A DNA stretch of 64,000 nt from Paractinoplanes bogorensis (GTDB taxonomy: Bacteria; Actinomycetota; Actinomycetes; Mycobacteriales; Micromonosporaceae), in assembly GCF_018829635.1 (NCBI RefSeq), contig NZ_JAHKKG010000016.1, forward strand, positions 62,001-126,000, read 5' to 3'. The translations under genes were made by a program, and so were the position numbers. Within the stretch, counting starts at the first letter, position 1. Each line of letters opens with the position of its first letter. A model generated the notes under the pieces. It made no database searches. It saw nothing but the letters and a program-made list of their open reading frames with translations, and was not told the origin of the DNA. This document shows positions 7,777-16,324 of the stretch, in pieces.

Positions 7777-8646
7777 ATGGCCAGCATCGTCGCGGTCATC
7801 GCGTCCACGCACCACCCGTTCTACTACAAGGCCAGCACGGCCACCGGCGAGGACCGCCCGCCGTTCGCCGACGAGTGGACCCGCAAGATCCTGGCCTTCC
7901 GTGAGACCCTCACCCGGGCCAACCCGGACGTGCTGGTGATGGTCGGCTCCGACCACTTCCACCAGCTGTGGCTCGACAACATGCCGCAGTTCCTGGTCGG
8001 CAAGGCGCCCTTCTACGACGCCAACTGGTACAACGAGGAACGCGAGTTCGGCCTGCCCCGGATGCTGCTCAAGGGCCAGGAAGACCTGTCGACGCACATC
8101 CTGCGGGCCGGCCTGGACGACGGTTTCGACCTGGCGTTCAGCAACGAGCTGCGGATCGACCACAGCATCACCTGCCCGATCATCACGCTGCGGCCCGAGG
8201 CCGACCTGCCGATCGTGCCGATCTACACGAACATCTTCGCGCCGCCGCTGCCGCAACCTTCTCGTTTTGTGAAGTTGGGTGAGTCGATCCGGCGCATCGT
8301 CGAGAGCTGGCCGTCGCACCTGCGGGTCGCGGTCATCGGCACCGGGCACCTGTCGCTCGAGCTGGGCGGGCCGCGACAGTTCGGCCCGCACGGGCCCGAC
8401 CCCGAGTTCGACCAGCGGGCGGTCGAGTGGATCGCGAACGGCGACCTCGACAACTGCCTGCGCGAGGTGACGCTGGACAGCCTGCACGCGCCGGGCAACG
8501 CCACCCACGGGTTCATGGACTTCATGCTGATGATGGGCGTGGCCGGGGCCGGTGCGAAGGCCGACTACGTGGACACGCTCGACCTGTTCCACACCATGGA
8601 GGCGTACTTCACCTGGTACCCGACGTCGGGAGGTGTTTCGTTGTGA
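7777..8646 (+). CDS. ligB: Class III extradiol ring-cleavage dioxygenase, catalytic (LigB-type) subunit
   Basis: A 289-residue non-haem Fe(II) dioxygenase subunit of the protocatechuate 4,5-dioxygenase/gallate dioxygenase type. The iron ligands are expected at H12 (IASTHHPF) and H60 (VGSDHFHQLW) plus a C-terminal Glu; the catalytic His is in IGTGHLSLEL. The enzyme opens a catecholic ring next to its hydroxyls using O2, giving a semialdehyde or oxalomesaconate-like product. It starts 3 bases after the lyase-like gene and overlaps the alpha subunit by 4 bases. The family is clear; the actual catechol is not known. Confidence 0.9.
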   Translation: MASIVAVIASTHHPFYYKASTATGEDRPPFADEWTRKILAFRETLTRANPDVLVMVGSDHFHQLWLDNMPQFLVGKAPFYDANWYNEEREFGLPRMLLKGQEDLSTHILRAGLDDGFDLAFSNELRIDHSITCPIITLRPEADLPIVPIYTNIFAPPLPQPSRFVKLGESIRRIVESWPSHLRVAVIGTGHLSLELGGPRQFGPHGPDPEFDQRAVEWIANGDLDNCLREVTLDSLHAPGNATHGFMDFMLMMGVAGAGAKADYVDTLDLFHTMEAYFTWYPTSGGVSL

Positions 8647-9005
8647 GCAAGTACCTGCTCAACAAGTTTCTGTACACCGTGGACCGCGATCCCTCGCTCG
8701 TCGAGCGCTACCGGTCCGACCCCCGGGAACTCGTGACCTGGTGGGAGGCTTCCTCGGCCAACGAACTGCTCAACTGCACCGATGCCGAGGCCAGCACGTG
8801 GCTGCGCTTCGACGACGAGGAGCGGGCGGCGCTGATCGAACATGACCACGTCCGTCTTTTTGAAATGGGCGCGCACCCGTTCCTCACGCTGACGCTGTTC
8901 ATCGCGATGTTCGAGCGGGACAACACCGAACCGCTCGAGTACCAGAAGGCGTACGGTGCCCGGATGGCCCACATCAACCTCCCGTACCCGGACATCGCCA
9001 CATGA
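8643..9005 (+). CDS. ligA: Extradiol dioxygenase small (LigA-type) subunit
   Basis: A 120-residue protein starting at a GTG that overlaps the ligB stop (GTGA). It has the LigA all-helical fold signature: KYLLNKFLYTVDRDPSLVERY, then LTDAEASTWL-like NCTDAEASTWLRFDDEER and GAHPFLTLTLFIAMF. In LigAB enzymes this subunit caps the LigB active site. Here it follows ligB, the reverse of the sphingomonad order. Strict translational coupling supports a 1:1 complex. Confidence 0.88.
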   Translation: MSKYLLNKFLYTVDRDPSLVERYRSDPRELVTWWEASSANELLNCTDAEASTWLRFDDEERAALIEHDHVRLFEMGAHPFLTLTLFIAMFERDNTEPLEYQKAYGARMAHINLPYPDIAT

Positions 9006-9952
9006 TCCCGGCGGCCGTGCTGCGGGTGTGCGGCCGGCCGCCGTCCATCGAGGACCGGCCGCTGCCCGTGCCGCACGCGGGTGAAGTGCCGATCCAGGTC
9101 GCGGCGGCGCCGATCACGCCGCTCGACCTGCTCTGCGCGTCGGGCACCAGCTATTTCGGGCAGCCCGCGACCCCGTACGTACCCGGGGTGCAGGGCGTCG
9201 GTCATCGCGACGACGGCACGCCGGTCTGGTTCGCCACCTCGGCCGGCATGCGACCGGGCGACGGCAGCATGGCCGGGGCGGTTTCCATCCCGTACGTGGA
9301 TGTGGTGCCGCTCCCGCCCGCCGCGCCGCTGACCCTGATCGCCGCGCTCGGCCTCTCGGCGGTGGCGGCGCACGCGGCGCTGACCCGGACCGGCGGCCTC
9401 GCGCCGGGCGAGGTCGTCGTGGTGCTCGGCGCGGGCGGCGTGGTCGGACAGGCGGCGATCCAACTCGCGCTGCTCGGCGGCGCCTCCCGGGTGATCGCCG
9501 TGACCCGGTCGGCCGCCGCGCGAGATCGCGCGCTCTCGCTCGGAGCGGAAGAGGCCGTCGCGCTGGAACCGGTCGCCACCCTCACCGAGCGCCTGCGGGC
9601 CGTGTCCGGGCTGGTCGACCTGGTGCTCGACCCGATCTTCGGCGAGCCGGCCGCGGCCGCGCTGCCGGTGCTGCGGCCGGGCGGGCGCCTGGTCAACCTG
9701 GGCAGCTCGGCCGGTGCGACCGCACCCCTCGACTCGGCGACCTTGCGCAGCGGCTCGCTCAAGATCCTGGGCTACACGAACAACGCGCTCTCGGTGGGGG
9801 AGCGGGCCGATTCGCTCGGCGTGGTCGCGGAACACGCCACGGCGGGGCGGCTCACGGTCAGCCACGAGGTCGTCCCGTTCGCCGACGTGGCGGGCGCCTG
9901 GTCACGGCAGGCCTCGGGGTCGGCCGACGGGCGGATCGTGCTCGCGCTCTGA
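9002..9952 (+). CDS. Quinone-oxidoreductase-like MDR family enzyme
   Basis: A 316-residue medium-chain dehydrogenase/reductase. An N-terminal GroES-like domain (MIPAAVLRVCGRPPSIEDRPLPVPHAGEV is shown in part) precedes the Rossmann motif VVVLGAGGVVGQAAIQLA and a C-terminal substrate region. It lacks the structural-zinc Cys cluster, as expected of NADPH:quinone reductases rather than zinc alcohol dehydrogenases. Its ATG overlaps the ligA stop by 4 bases, so it is the last gene of the ring-cleavage operon. It may reduce a semialdehyde, enone or quinone by-product; this is inference. Confidence 0.85.
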   Translation: MIPAAVLRVCGRPPSIEDRPLPVPHAGEVPIQVAAAPITPLDLLCASGTSYFGQPATPYVPGVQGVGHRDDGTPVWFATSAGMRPGDGSMAGAVSIPYVDVVPLPPAAPLTLIAALGLSAVAAHAALTRTGGLAPGEVVVVLGAGGVVGQAAIQLALLGGASRVIAVTRSAAARDRALSLGAEEAVALEPVATLTERLRAVSGLVDLVLDPIFGEPAAAALPVLRPGGRLVNLGSSAGATAPLDSATLRSGSLKILGYTNNALSVGERADSLGVVAEHATAGRLTVSHEVVPFADVAGAWSRQASGSADGRIVLAL

Positions 9953-10032
9953 AGTGCGCTCGTCGTCGCGACTTGTCCGAGCGGCGCGATCGCCGTGCGG
10001 CCCGCGCTGGTCTCGCGGGTTATCTGGGCGGC

Positions 10033-10067
10033 GCGATCGTCTGGCGGCCCGCGATCGTCTGGCGGCC
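10033..10067. repeat. Two adjacent 17-bp direct repeats in the operon 3' region
   Basis: The 17-mer GCGATCGTCTGGCGGCC occurs at 10033-10049 and again at 10051-10067, with a weaker related block about 55 bases earlier. The rest of the 248-bp gap (9953-10200) holds an inverted repeat CGGACCA/TGGTCCG at 10125-10131 and 10141-10147 and the start region of the next gene. No gene is visible there. Confidence 0.6.
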
Positions 10068-10200
10068 TTGGGTGCGTGTGGGTGGCGGGAAGATACGTAC
10101 GGGAAAACGGCTTTTTTGACCAATCGGACCAACCGTCGTCTGGTCCGCCGCGCTTATGCTCACGCGTCGTGACTTCGATGATCTCGGTGGCGGGGAAGCG

Positions 10201-11928
10201 ATGAAGCGTCCCGCCGCGCCCGCGCTGGACGACTCGCGCATCGAGCGATGGACCGCTGCCGCCGTGCCGTGGTGGGTCACGCGGGTGGTGCTGATCGTCG
10301 CGTGGTTCATCGCCTTCCTGCTGGCGGTGTTCAACGACTCGACCACCTGCACGCCCGCCGATCCGAGTGTGTGCGGGCCGGACGTGTCGTTCGCGGTGGC
10401 GATCGTCGTGCTGCTGGCCACCCCGATCCTGCTGTGGTGGATGCCACTGGCCGGGTGTGCGGCCGGGGTGCTGTTCGCCGTCCTCGACCTGGTCTTCGAC
10501 GACCAGCGGGCCGCGAACATCGCCTTCGCGTTCCACGGTCTGCTCTGCGTGGCGGTGGCGATCCTGCTGGTCGAGGCGCGGGGACGGCAGACGACGATCG
10601 TGGCCGAGGTGGCCGAGCCGGTGCATCTCGACCCGGCCGTCGCCGCGCGGGTGCGGGACAGCTTTCCGCGCTGGGGCGGCCGATCGATCATCGCCGTCCT
10701 GCTGCTCGTCGCGGGCGTCGGCGGGTTCGGCTGGTACGACCATCGGGCCGGTCAGGTGGCGCGGCACGAGGCGGCGGCAGTGCACGTGGACGGGGTCGTG
10801 CGCAGCGCCGACAACGCCGCGGGTGAGATCGTTGTGGACGTTCCTCAGCCCGTACGGGTAAACGGTCTTCTGAATTCCTATGAGCCCGGGCAGGTCGTCC
10901 CGGTGCTGGTCGACGGCTCCTGGGTCAAGCTCGTGGCCGAACCCGAAGACGTCACGCCCTGGCTCAGCGGTGGGCTCGGGGCGATCGCTCTGGCCCTCCT
11001 GCTGCTGATCCGCGAGCAGCGCATGCGGGCGGCCCGGCGGCGTCTGCTCAACGGCCCGCTGCCCGCCGTCGAACTGACCGCCGAGCCGGACGACGACGGC
11101 CGCGCGGTGCTGCACGGCGGGATGGCTGTGGTGCCGGTCGAGGCGTCCCCGCTGGAGCTGGAAAAACCGCTCCTGACCGGCGAGGACGTGCCCTGGGACG
11201 ACAAGTGGACGGCCGAGGAGGTCGAGGACTTCGGCCAGGACTGGCGCGGCCCCGGCCGCCGGGACGAGCCGCAGACCGTGACGGTGGCCGGCGACCTGCG
11301 CGACGGCGGCTGGGTCCTGCTGATCAGCGACTCGCACGTGCTGGTGCCCGAGGCGCCGCTGCGCATGCCCCGGAAGCGGCCCGAGATCACCGATCCGCTT
11401 CCCGGCGACCCGCTGCCGGCGGCCGAGCTCGCGGGTGACCTGCCCGAGCTGCCCGTCGAGGTGGGCCGCACCCGGCGTGACCGGGTGTTCGGCGCGCTGT
11501 CGATGCTCGGCTTCGCCGCGCCCGTCGCGGTGGCGGCCGGTCTGCCCGAGGGCTGGTGGCAGACCATCATCTTCCTGTTCGGAGGCGGCTCCTTCGTCTA
11601 CTCGGGGTGGGCCCGTCTCAGCGACCGGCTGACGCTGACCCGCGGCGGGCTCGTGCTGCACGATGGCCTGCGGGTTCACCATGTGCCGTGGCCGCGCCTC
11701 CACGGCGTGCGGGTCGACGGCGGGAAGGTGTGGCTCGCGTGGGAACCGAACATCGCCGCCGAGACCAACGGGGTGTCCGAGGAGTGGGGCGCGGTGATGC
11801 TGCGGTTGCGCGACCTCGCCCAGGCCGCCGGCGACCCGGGCGGCCAGGCCACGAGCCGGCTGCTCGGCGGCGGCCTGGCCGTCGTCCTCGTCTACGTCCT
11901 GGCGGCGATCGTCTCGGTGCTCGTCTAG
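10201..11928 (+). CDS. Hypothetical multi-pass membrane protein
   Basis: The product has 575 residues. Residues about 25-120 contain three hydrophobic helices (VTRVVLIVAWFIAFLLAVF, VAIVVLLATPILLWWM, ANIAFAFHGLLCVAVAILLV). Another lies at about 165-180, one at about 265, two at about 440-475, and one at the C-terminus. Between them are extracytoplasmic or cytosolic beta-rich stretches, and the last segment has a PH-like look (RLTLTRGGLVLHDGLRVHHV). I do not recognise a functional family. The ATG at 10201 follows GGGGAAG; an upstream in-frame ATG at 10156 lacks one. It ends in a CTAG shared with the stop of the convergent sigma gene. Confidence 0.75.
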   Translation: MKRPAAPALDDSRIERWTAAAVPWWVTRVVLIVAWFIAFLLAVFNDSTTCTPADPSVCGPDVSFAVAIVVLLATPILLWWMPLAGCAAGVLFAVLDLVFDDQRAANIAFAFHGLLCVAVAILLVEARGRQTTIVAEVAEPVHLDPAVAARVRDSFPRWGGRSIIAVLLLVAGVGGFGWYDHRAGQVARHEAAAVHVDGVVRSADNAAGEIVVDVPQPVRVNGLLNSYEPGQVVPVLVDGSWVKLVAEPEDVTPWLSGGLGAIALALLLLIREQRMRAARRRLLNGPLPAVELTAEPDDDGRAVLHGGMAVVPVEASPLELEKPLLTGEDVPWDDKWTAEEVEDFGQDWRGPGRRDEPQTVTVAGDLRDGGWVLLISDSHVLVPEAPLRMPRKRPEITDPLPGDPLPAAELAGDLPELPVEVGRTRRDRVFGALSMLGFAAPVAVAAGLPEGWWQTIIFLFGGGSFVYSGWARLSDRLTLTRGGLVLHDGLRVHHVPWPRLHGVRVDGGKVWLAWEPNIAAETNGVSEEWGAVMLRLRDLAQAAGDPGGQATSRLLGGGLAVVLVYVLAAIVSVLV

Positions 11929-12734
11929 AGCCGGACGATCTCGAGCTCGCGCAGGCGGTCGCGGTTCGTGGTGGCGTGCAGGGCGGTGATCCGGCCGTCG
12001 ACGACGGTCAGGGTGACGACCAGCAGGGTGTCGCCGGCCGGGGCGACCTGGATGCCCAGTTCGCCGTCGATGAGAGCGGGGAACGCGCCGCGGGCCCGGC
12101 CGAGGTAGAACTGGGCCACTTCGCGGGCGCCGTGCATCTCCATCGGCAGGTCGCGGAGCTGCTCGTCCATGCGCAGGTGCACGTCGGGGTCGAGCAGGCT
12201 CAGCAGGGTCTCGAAGTCGCCGTCGCGGGAGGCGGTCAGGAAGGCGTCGACGATCTCGCGGCCCGCGCTGCGGTCGGCCGGCCGGCCGTGGACCCGGCGG
12301 CGGGCCCGGCTGGCCAGCTGGCGGGCGGCGTCGGGGGAGCGGCCGACGATCGGGGCGATCTCGTCGAATGAGACGGCGAACAGGTCGTGCAGCACGAAGG
12401 CCAGGCGCTCGGCCGGGGTCAGGCTCTCTAGGACGACCAGCAGCGCGACGCCGACCGAGTCGGCCAGCACCGCCTCGTCCTCGGGAGTGTGGGCCGTCGG
12501 CGCCTCTTCCAGGGCCGTCTCGTGCCGGGACTTGCGCGAGCGCAGCATGTCGAGGCAGATCCGGCCGACCACCGTGGTCAGCCAGGCGTCCAGGTTGTCG
12601 ACGTGACCGGTGTCCGACCGGTGGAGGCGGAGCCACGCTTCTTGGACGGCGTCCTCCGCCTCGGCCGCCGAGCCGAGCATCCGGTAGGCCACGGCCCGTA
12701 GCCGAGGGCGGTTGGCCTCGAAGCGCTCGTCCAT
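11925..12734 (-). CDS. ECF41-type RNA polymerase sigma factor with SnoaL-like C-terminal domain
   Basis: A 269-residue sigma factor. Region 2 (RLRAVAYRMLGSAAEAEDAVQEAWLRL) and region 4 (LTPAERLAFVLHDLFAVSFDEIA, GRSPDAARQLASRARRRV) are followed from about residue 165 by a SnoaL/NTF2-like domain (REIVDAFLTASRDGDFETLLSLLDPDV). ECF41 sigma factors lack a classical anti-sigma; their fused domain controls activity, and they usually neighbour a carboxymuconolactone decarboxylase/AhpD gene, exactly as here. The ATG at 12734 follows an AGGAGG. The frame stays open far upstream but without a better start. The divergent region contains an ECF41-like promoter. Confidence 0.92.
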   Translation of the reverse strand: MDERFEANRPRLRAVAYRMLGSAAEAEDAVQEAWLRLHRSDTGHVDNLDAWLTTVVGRICLDMLRSRKSRHETALEEAPTAHTPEDEAVLADSVGVALLVVLESLTPAERLAFVLHDLFAVSFDEIAPIVGRSPDAARQLASRARRRVHGRPADRSAGREIVDAFLTASRDGDFETLLSLLDPDVHLRMDEQLRDLPMEMHGAREVAQFYLGRARGAFPALIDGELGIQVAPAGDTLLVVTLTVVDGRITALHATTNRDRLRELEIVRL

Positions 12735-12767
12735 GACGACCTCCTGGTTGTGTCCTGCGTCACATCG

Positions 12768-12793
12768 GTCACATCGGCGCGGTTGCGTCCGTC
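12768..12793 (+). promoter_or_regulatory. Candidate ECF41 promoter (GTCACA-N16-CGTC)
   Basis: GTCACA at 12768-12773 is followed after 16 bases by CGTC at 12790-12793, 56 bases upstream of the CMD gene start. From memory, the ECF41 consensus is TGTCACA in the -35 region and CGTC in the -10 region. A second GTCACA sits at 12759-12764. This makes the CMD gene the probable target of the adjacent sigma factor. Confidence 0.6.
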
Positions 12794-12848
12794 GCATGAC
12801 CGACGAAGAAAACCAAGCCGATGTGACGGCCACACACGAGGAGAAATC

Positions 12849-13307
12849 ATGCAGGCTCGGATGGACAACCCCGCCGCCTTTCTGCCGGACAGCATCAAGG
12901 CGATCAACATCCTCTACAAGTCGGCCCACTCGGTCGGCGTCGACCCGAAAATTCTCGAGCTCGTCCACCTGCGGGCCAGCCAGATCAACGGGTGTGCGCC
13001 GTGTGTGGAATCGGGCGCCCGGGCCGCCCGTGCGGCCGGCGAGACCGACGAGCGGTTGTTCACGGTCGCGGTGTGGCGTGAGACGCCGTGGTTCAGCGCG
13101 GCCGAGCGGGCCGCGCTGGCGCTGGCCGAGCACGCGACCCGGCTGGCCGACAGCCCGGACGCGGTGCCGGACGCGATCTGGGACGAGGCGGCCAGGCACT
13201 TCGGGGAGAAGGAACTCGCCGCCCTGGTGCTGTGGATCGCGACGACCAACTTCTTCAACCGCATCAACGTCACCACCCGGCAGCAGGCGCCGGAGAACTG
13301 GGGCTGA
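12849..13307 (+). CDS. Carboxymuconolactone decarboxylase / AhpD-like protein
   Basis: A 152-residue member of the CMD/AhpD superfamily with the CxxC redox pair C49/C52 in INGCAPCVESGARAAR. The HLRASQINGC-type helix and the later FFNRINVTT match the alkylhydroperoxidase core. Such proteins reduce peroxides or act as thiol redox carriers, forming trimers or hexamers. The ATG at 12849 is preceded by GAGGAGAA; upstream in-frame codons would read through the promoter. The divergent ECF41 sigma gene and the intervening promoter indicate sigma-dependent expression under oxidative or envelope stress. Confidence 0.88.
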   Translation: MQARMDNPAAFLPDSIKAINILYKSAHSVGVDPKILELVHLRASQINGCAPCVESGARAARAAGETDERLFTVAVWRETPWFSAAERAALALAEHATRLADSPDAVPDAIWDEAARHFGEKELAALVLWIATTNFFNRINVTTRQQAPENWG

Positions 13308-13340
13308 ATTCGAGGGCGGCACGGGTCTACCATCCGGGGC

Positions 13341-13997
13341 ATGACGGGGAGTGCGGTGCCACGTACTGTGCGCGTGGCGACCCGGCTGGCCTGGCTGATG
13401 GTGCCGGCCGGCGTCCTGCTGGTCGCGGCCGGTGTGCTCGACCTCGTGTGGTGGGCCTCGCCCGACGCTTCCCGGCTGACGGCGCTGATGCACTCGCTCG
13501 AGGTCGACTATGGACTCATCCCGCCCGCCCTGATCCGGGACGGGCGGGGAGCGGTCACCCTGATCGTCTTGGGTGCGGCCTGTTTCGCGTACGGGGGAAT
13601 GGCGCCCTTGATCTCGAAGGGTGTGCGGCGGGCCCGCGGTTGGGCGATGGGCGTGGCGGCCGTGGTCTTCCTGATCGGGTTGATGACCGTCGGCGCCGAC
13701 GCCAGCCAGCCGCGTTACCTGCACGACTACTTCCAGTCGATGACCGCGGCGACCATCGGTGCCCGCATCCCCGAGATCGAGGCCGTGCTCTACCCGGCGT
13801 TCTATTCGTGGTTCGAGGATTTCGCCCAGGGGTTCGGCACGCTGGTCGCGCTCGGGGTCGTCGTGTCGCTCATCTGGGCCACGGTCGTCGACCCCGAATA
13901 CTTCTGGGCGAAGGCCGACGAACCCGGCCCGCCCGACGAGTGGGACGCCGCGCTCGGCCGGATCCGGAAAACGCGGCGTCCCGAAGAGCAAGCCTGA
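13341..13997 (+). CDS. Hypothetical membrane protein with four helices
   Basis: The product has 218 residues and about four transmembrane segments: LAWLMVPAGVLLVAAGVLDLV, AVTLIVLGAACFAYGGM, GWAMGVAAVVFLIGLMTVG and TLVALGVVVSLIWATVV. A loop of about 45 residues follows helix 3, and the tail is charged (ALGRIRKTRRPEEQA). No enzymatic motif is visible. It starts 34 bases after the CMD gene and may be cotranscribed. It converges on the serine hydrolase with only 3 bases between stops. No function is proposed. Confidence 0.75.
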   Translation: MTGSAVPRTVRVATRLAWLMVPAGVLLVAAGVLDLVWWASPDASRLTALMHSLEVDYGLIPPALIRDGRGAVTLIVLGAACFAYGGMAPLISKGVRRARGWAMGVAAVVFLIGLMTVGADASQPRYLHDYFQSMTAATIGARIPEIEAVLYPAFYSWFEDFAQGFGTLVALGVVVSLIWATVVDPEYFWAKADEPGPPDEWDAALGRIRKTRRPEEQA

Positions 13998-14000
13998 ACG

Positions 14001-15134
14001 CTATCCGCAGAGGGCGGTGTCGATCAGGTCGAGCGTGACGTCGTGGGCCGGCTTCGGCACCCCGGCGTCGCGCTGGAGCGAGTCGGTGTTGATGGTGACG
14101 ACGACGCTGCGAGAGCCGTCCGGCGTCACGCCGTTGCGGGTCTTGAAGCCGGGGATGTCGCCGCCGTGCGCCCACGAGCCGCCGCACGAGTTGGGCACGA
14201 ACATCAGGCCGAGGCCGTAGCGGGCGCCCGGCCAGCCCGACCGGAACGCGTCGTTGGTCGGGACCGTGCGCTTCATCTCGGCCAGCTGGGCCGGCTTCAG
14301 CACCCGGCCGCGCATGAGCGCGCGCAGGAACGTGTTGCCGTCGTCGACGGTGCTGATCATCTCGCCGGCCGACCCGCCCCACGTCGGGTTGAGCCGGGTC
14401 GCGTCGATCGCCTCACCGTAGTCGGGGTCCTCGGGCGAGGCGTCCGGGCCGGGGAACCGCTCGTAGCCGACCGCGTGCGGGCTCGGCAGGTCCGGGTTGT
14501 TGCCGGGCAGCGTGGTCCCGGTCAGCCCGAGCGGCCGGACGATGCGGTTGCGCACCTCGATCCGCCAGTCGTGCCCGGTCACCTTCTCGATGATCAGGCC
14601 GGCCAGCATGTAGTTGGTGTTCGAGTAGGACCACTTCGTGCCGGGCGCGAACTCGCGCGGGAACTTCATGGCCAGCCCGACGGCCTCGGTGCCGGTGAGG
14701 CTGTCGTACCGGTGCTGCTCGAAGCCCTCCTGCGAGAACAGATAGGTCATCCCGTTGAGGTAGTCGGGCAGCCCGCTCGTCTGCTGCAGAAGCTGCCGTA
14801 CGGTGATCTGCCGCCCGTCGTTCCCGTTACCGCGCACCAGTCCGGGCAGCCAGCGGTCGACCTTGTCGTCCAGGCTCAGCCGGCCCTCGCCGACCAACTG
14901 CAGGAGCGTGGCCGAGACGTACGTCTTGGTGAAGCTCCCGATCCGGAAATGCGCCCGCCACGGCACGTCCCCGCTGCGCACCCGGATGTCCCGGCGGTCG
15001 GTGTCCACCTCGAGCAGCACGGCCGGGGCGCCCTGCTCGCGGAGCTCGTCGGCCTGCCGCTGCAGAGTCGCCGGGCCGCCCCCGGGCACGGTCAGGGTGG
15101 CCGCCACCATCGTTGTCACCAGCAGATTCATCAT
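14001..15134 (-). CDS. Secreted serine hydrolase (beta-lactamase/DD-peptidase family)
   Basis: The product has 377 residues from the ATG at 15134, which opens a signal-like segment (MMNLLVTTMVAATLTVPGG). The active-site set of class C beta-lactamase-fold enzymes is present: S67-x-x-K70 in IGSFTKTYVSA, the Tyr motif YSNTNYMLAG, and the third motif HGG in SWAHGGDIPGF. Enzymes of this group are D,D-carboxypeptidases or esterases acting outside the membrane. A start at 15173 would add 13 residues and spoil the signal peptide. It is divergent from the histidine kinase, whose start is 98 bases away; regulation by that system is possible but unproven. Confidence 0.85.
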   Translation of the reverse strand: MMNLLVTTMVAATLTVPGGGPATLQRQADELREQGAPAVLLEVDTDRRDIRVRSGDVPWRAHFRIGSFTKTYVSATLLQLVGEGRLSLDDKVDRWLPGLVRGNGNDGRQITVRQLLQQTSGLPDYLNGMTYLFSQEGFEQHRYDSLTGTEAVGLAMKFPREFAPGTKWSYSNTNYMLAGLIIEKVTGHDWRIEVRNRIVRPLGLTGTTLPGNNPDLPSPHAVGYERFPGPDASPEDPDYGEAIDATRLNPTWGGSAGEMISTVDDGNTFLRALMRGRVLKPAQLAEMKRTVPTNDAFRSGWPGARYGLGLMFVPNSCGGSWAHGGDIPGFKTRNGVTPDGSRSVVVTINTDSLQRDAGVPKPAHDVTLDLIDTALCG

Positions 15135-15232
15135 GGGTTCGACGCTATTGACGATATTGATGACTGTCGTCACCCGAGGACGGGAACCCGGCGTACCCCG
15201 CTGGGGGTAGGCCGGGATACCCCGCGCAGTCG

Positions 15233-16324
15233 ATGCCCGTACGGGAAAGCCTGGATACCGTGAACCGGGTGCGAAGAGTGGATTTCCTGCTCGCTGCCCT
15301 GATGACCGGGCTGACCGTGGCCACCCTGTACGGCTGGAGCGACAGCCCGCCGGGGGTCGCGCTGGTCGTGCTCGCCGTCCTGTCGGTCGCGCCGATCGCC
15401 CTGCGCCAGATGGCCCCGGTGCTGACCATGGCCGTCATCGTGGTGGCGCTGGCCGTGGCCGTCCGGTTCGGCGGCGAGGGTTTCCCCAGCGGGGGCATCG
15501 GGCTTCTGGTCGCCATGTTCTCGGTGGCCATGCTGCGGCCGCGCCGGGTGGCGGCGGCGTGCTTCGCGGCGACCGTGGTCCTGATGGCGTTCGTCTGGCT
15601 GTCGGTGCCCGGTGAGATGGTGTGGTCGCAGGTGATGCAGTCCGGGCTGGTGCTGATCGGTGCGTGGGCGCTGGGCGAGGCCACCCGCCGCTGGAGCCGG
15701 GCCGCCGTCGCCGCCGAGCGGGCCGTGGCCGAGGAGCGCGTCCGGATCGCCCGCGAGCTGCACGACATCGTGGCCCACCACATGTCGGTGATCACGCTGC
15801 AGTCCGGGGTGGCCGAGTTCGTCGTCGACAGCGACCCGGTGACGGCCCGGACGGCGATGGCGACGGTGAGCGACGCCGGCCGGGACGCCATGCTCGAGAT
15901 GCGGCGCCTGCTCAACGTGCTGCGGGTCGACGGCGACGCGGTCGACCTGCGGCCGCAGCCCGGGCTCGACCTGCTGGAGGAACTGGTGGCCCGGATGCGG
16001 GACGCGGGTCTGGCCGTCACCCTCGACGTGACCGGCGAGCGGCGGGCGCTGCCGGCCGGGCCCGACCTCTGCGCCTATCGGACGGTGCAGGAGGCGCTGA
16101 CCAACGTGCTCAAACACGCGGGGCCGGACGCGCGGGCGTCGGTCGCGCTGGATTACGGCCCTTCAGTTCTGACCGTACGGGTGCAGGACGACGGAGTCGC
16201 TGGTCCGTTTGTCGTGGGCCATGGGATCCGGGGCATGCACGAGCGAGCCGCCCTCTATGGCGGCGTCTTGTCGGTCGCCCCGGATGTCACCGGGTTCTCG
16301 GTGGTGCTGAGGTTGCCGGCATGA
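15233..16324 (+). CDS. Two-component sensor histidine kinase (NarL-partner type)
   Basis: The product has 363 residues. An N-terminal membrane domain has about four helices (residues 17-145) and almost no extracytoplasmic loop. A HisKA_3 dimerisation box follows with the phosphoacceptor H177 in RIARELHDIVAHHMSVI, then a HATPase_c domain (QEALTNVLKHAG, VQDDGVAGPFVVGHGIRGMHERA). A sensor with few external residues probably reads a membrane or cell-wall cue. A GTG at 15260 is an equally plausible start. The stop overlaps the response regulator ATG by 4 bases, so the two are coupled partners. Confidence 0.92.
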   Translation: MPVRESLDTVNRVRRVDFLLAALMTGLTVATLYGWSDSPPGVALVVLAVLSVAPIALRQMAPVLTMAVIVVALAVAVRFGGEGFPSGGIGLLVAMFSVAMLRPRRVAAACFAATVVLMAFVWLSVPGEMVWSQVMQSGLVLIGAWALGEATRRWSRAAVAAERAVAEERVRIARELHDIVAHHMSVITLQSGVAEFVVDSDPVTARTAMATVSDAGRDAMLEMRRLLNVLRVDGDAVDLRPQPGLDLLEELVARMRDAGLAVTLDVTGERRALPAGPDLCAYRTVQEALTNVLKHAGPDARASVALDYGPSVLTVRVQDDGVAGPFVVGHGIRGMHERAALYGGVLSVAPDVTGFSVVLRLPA

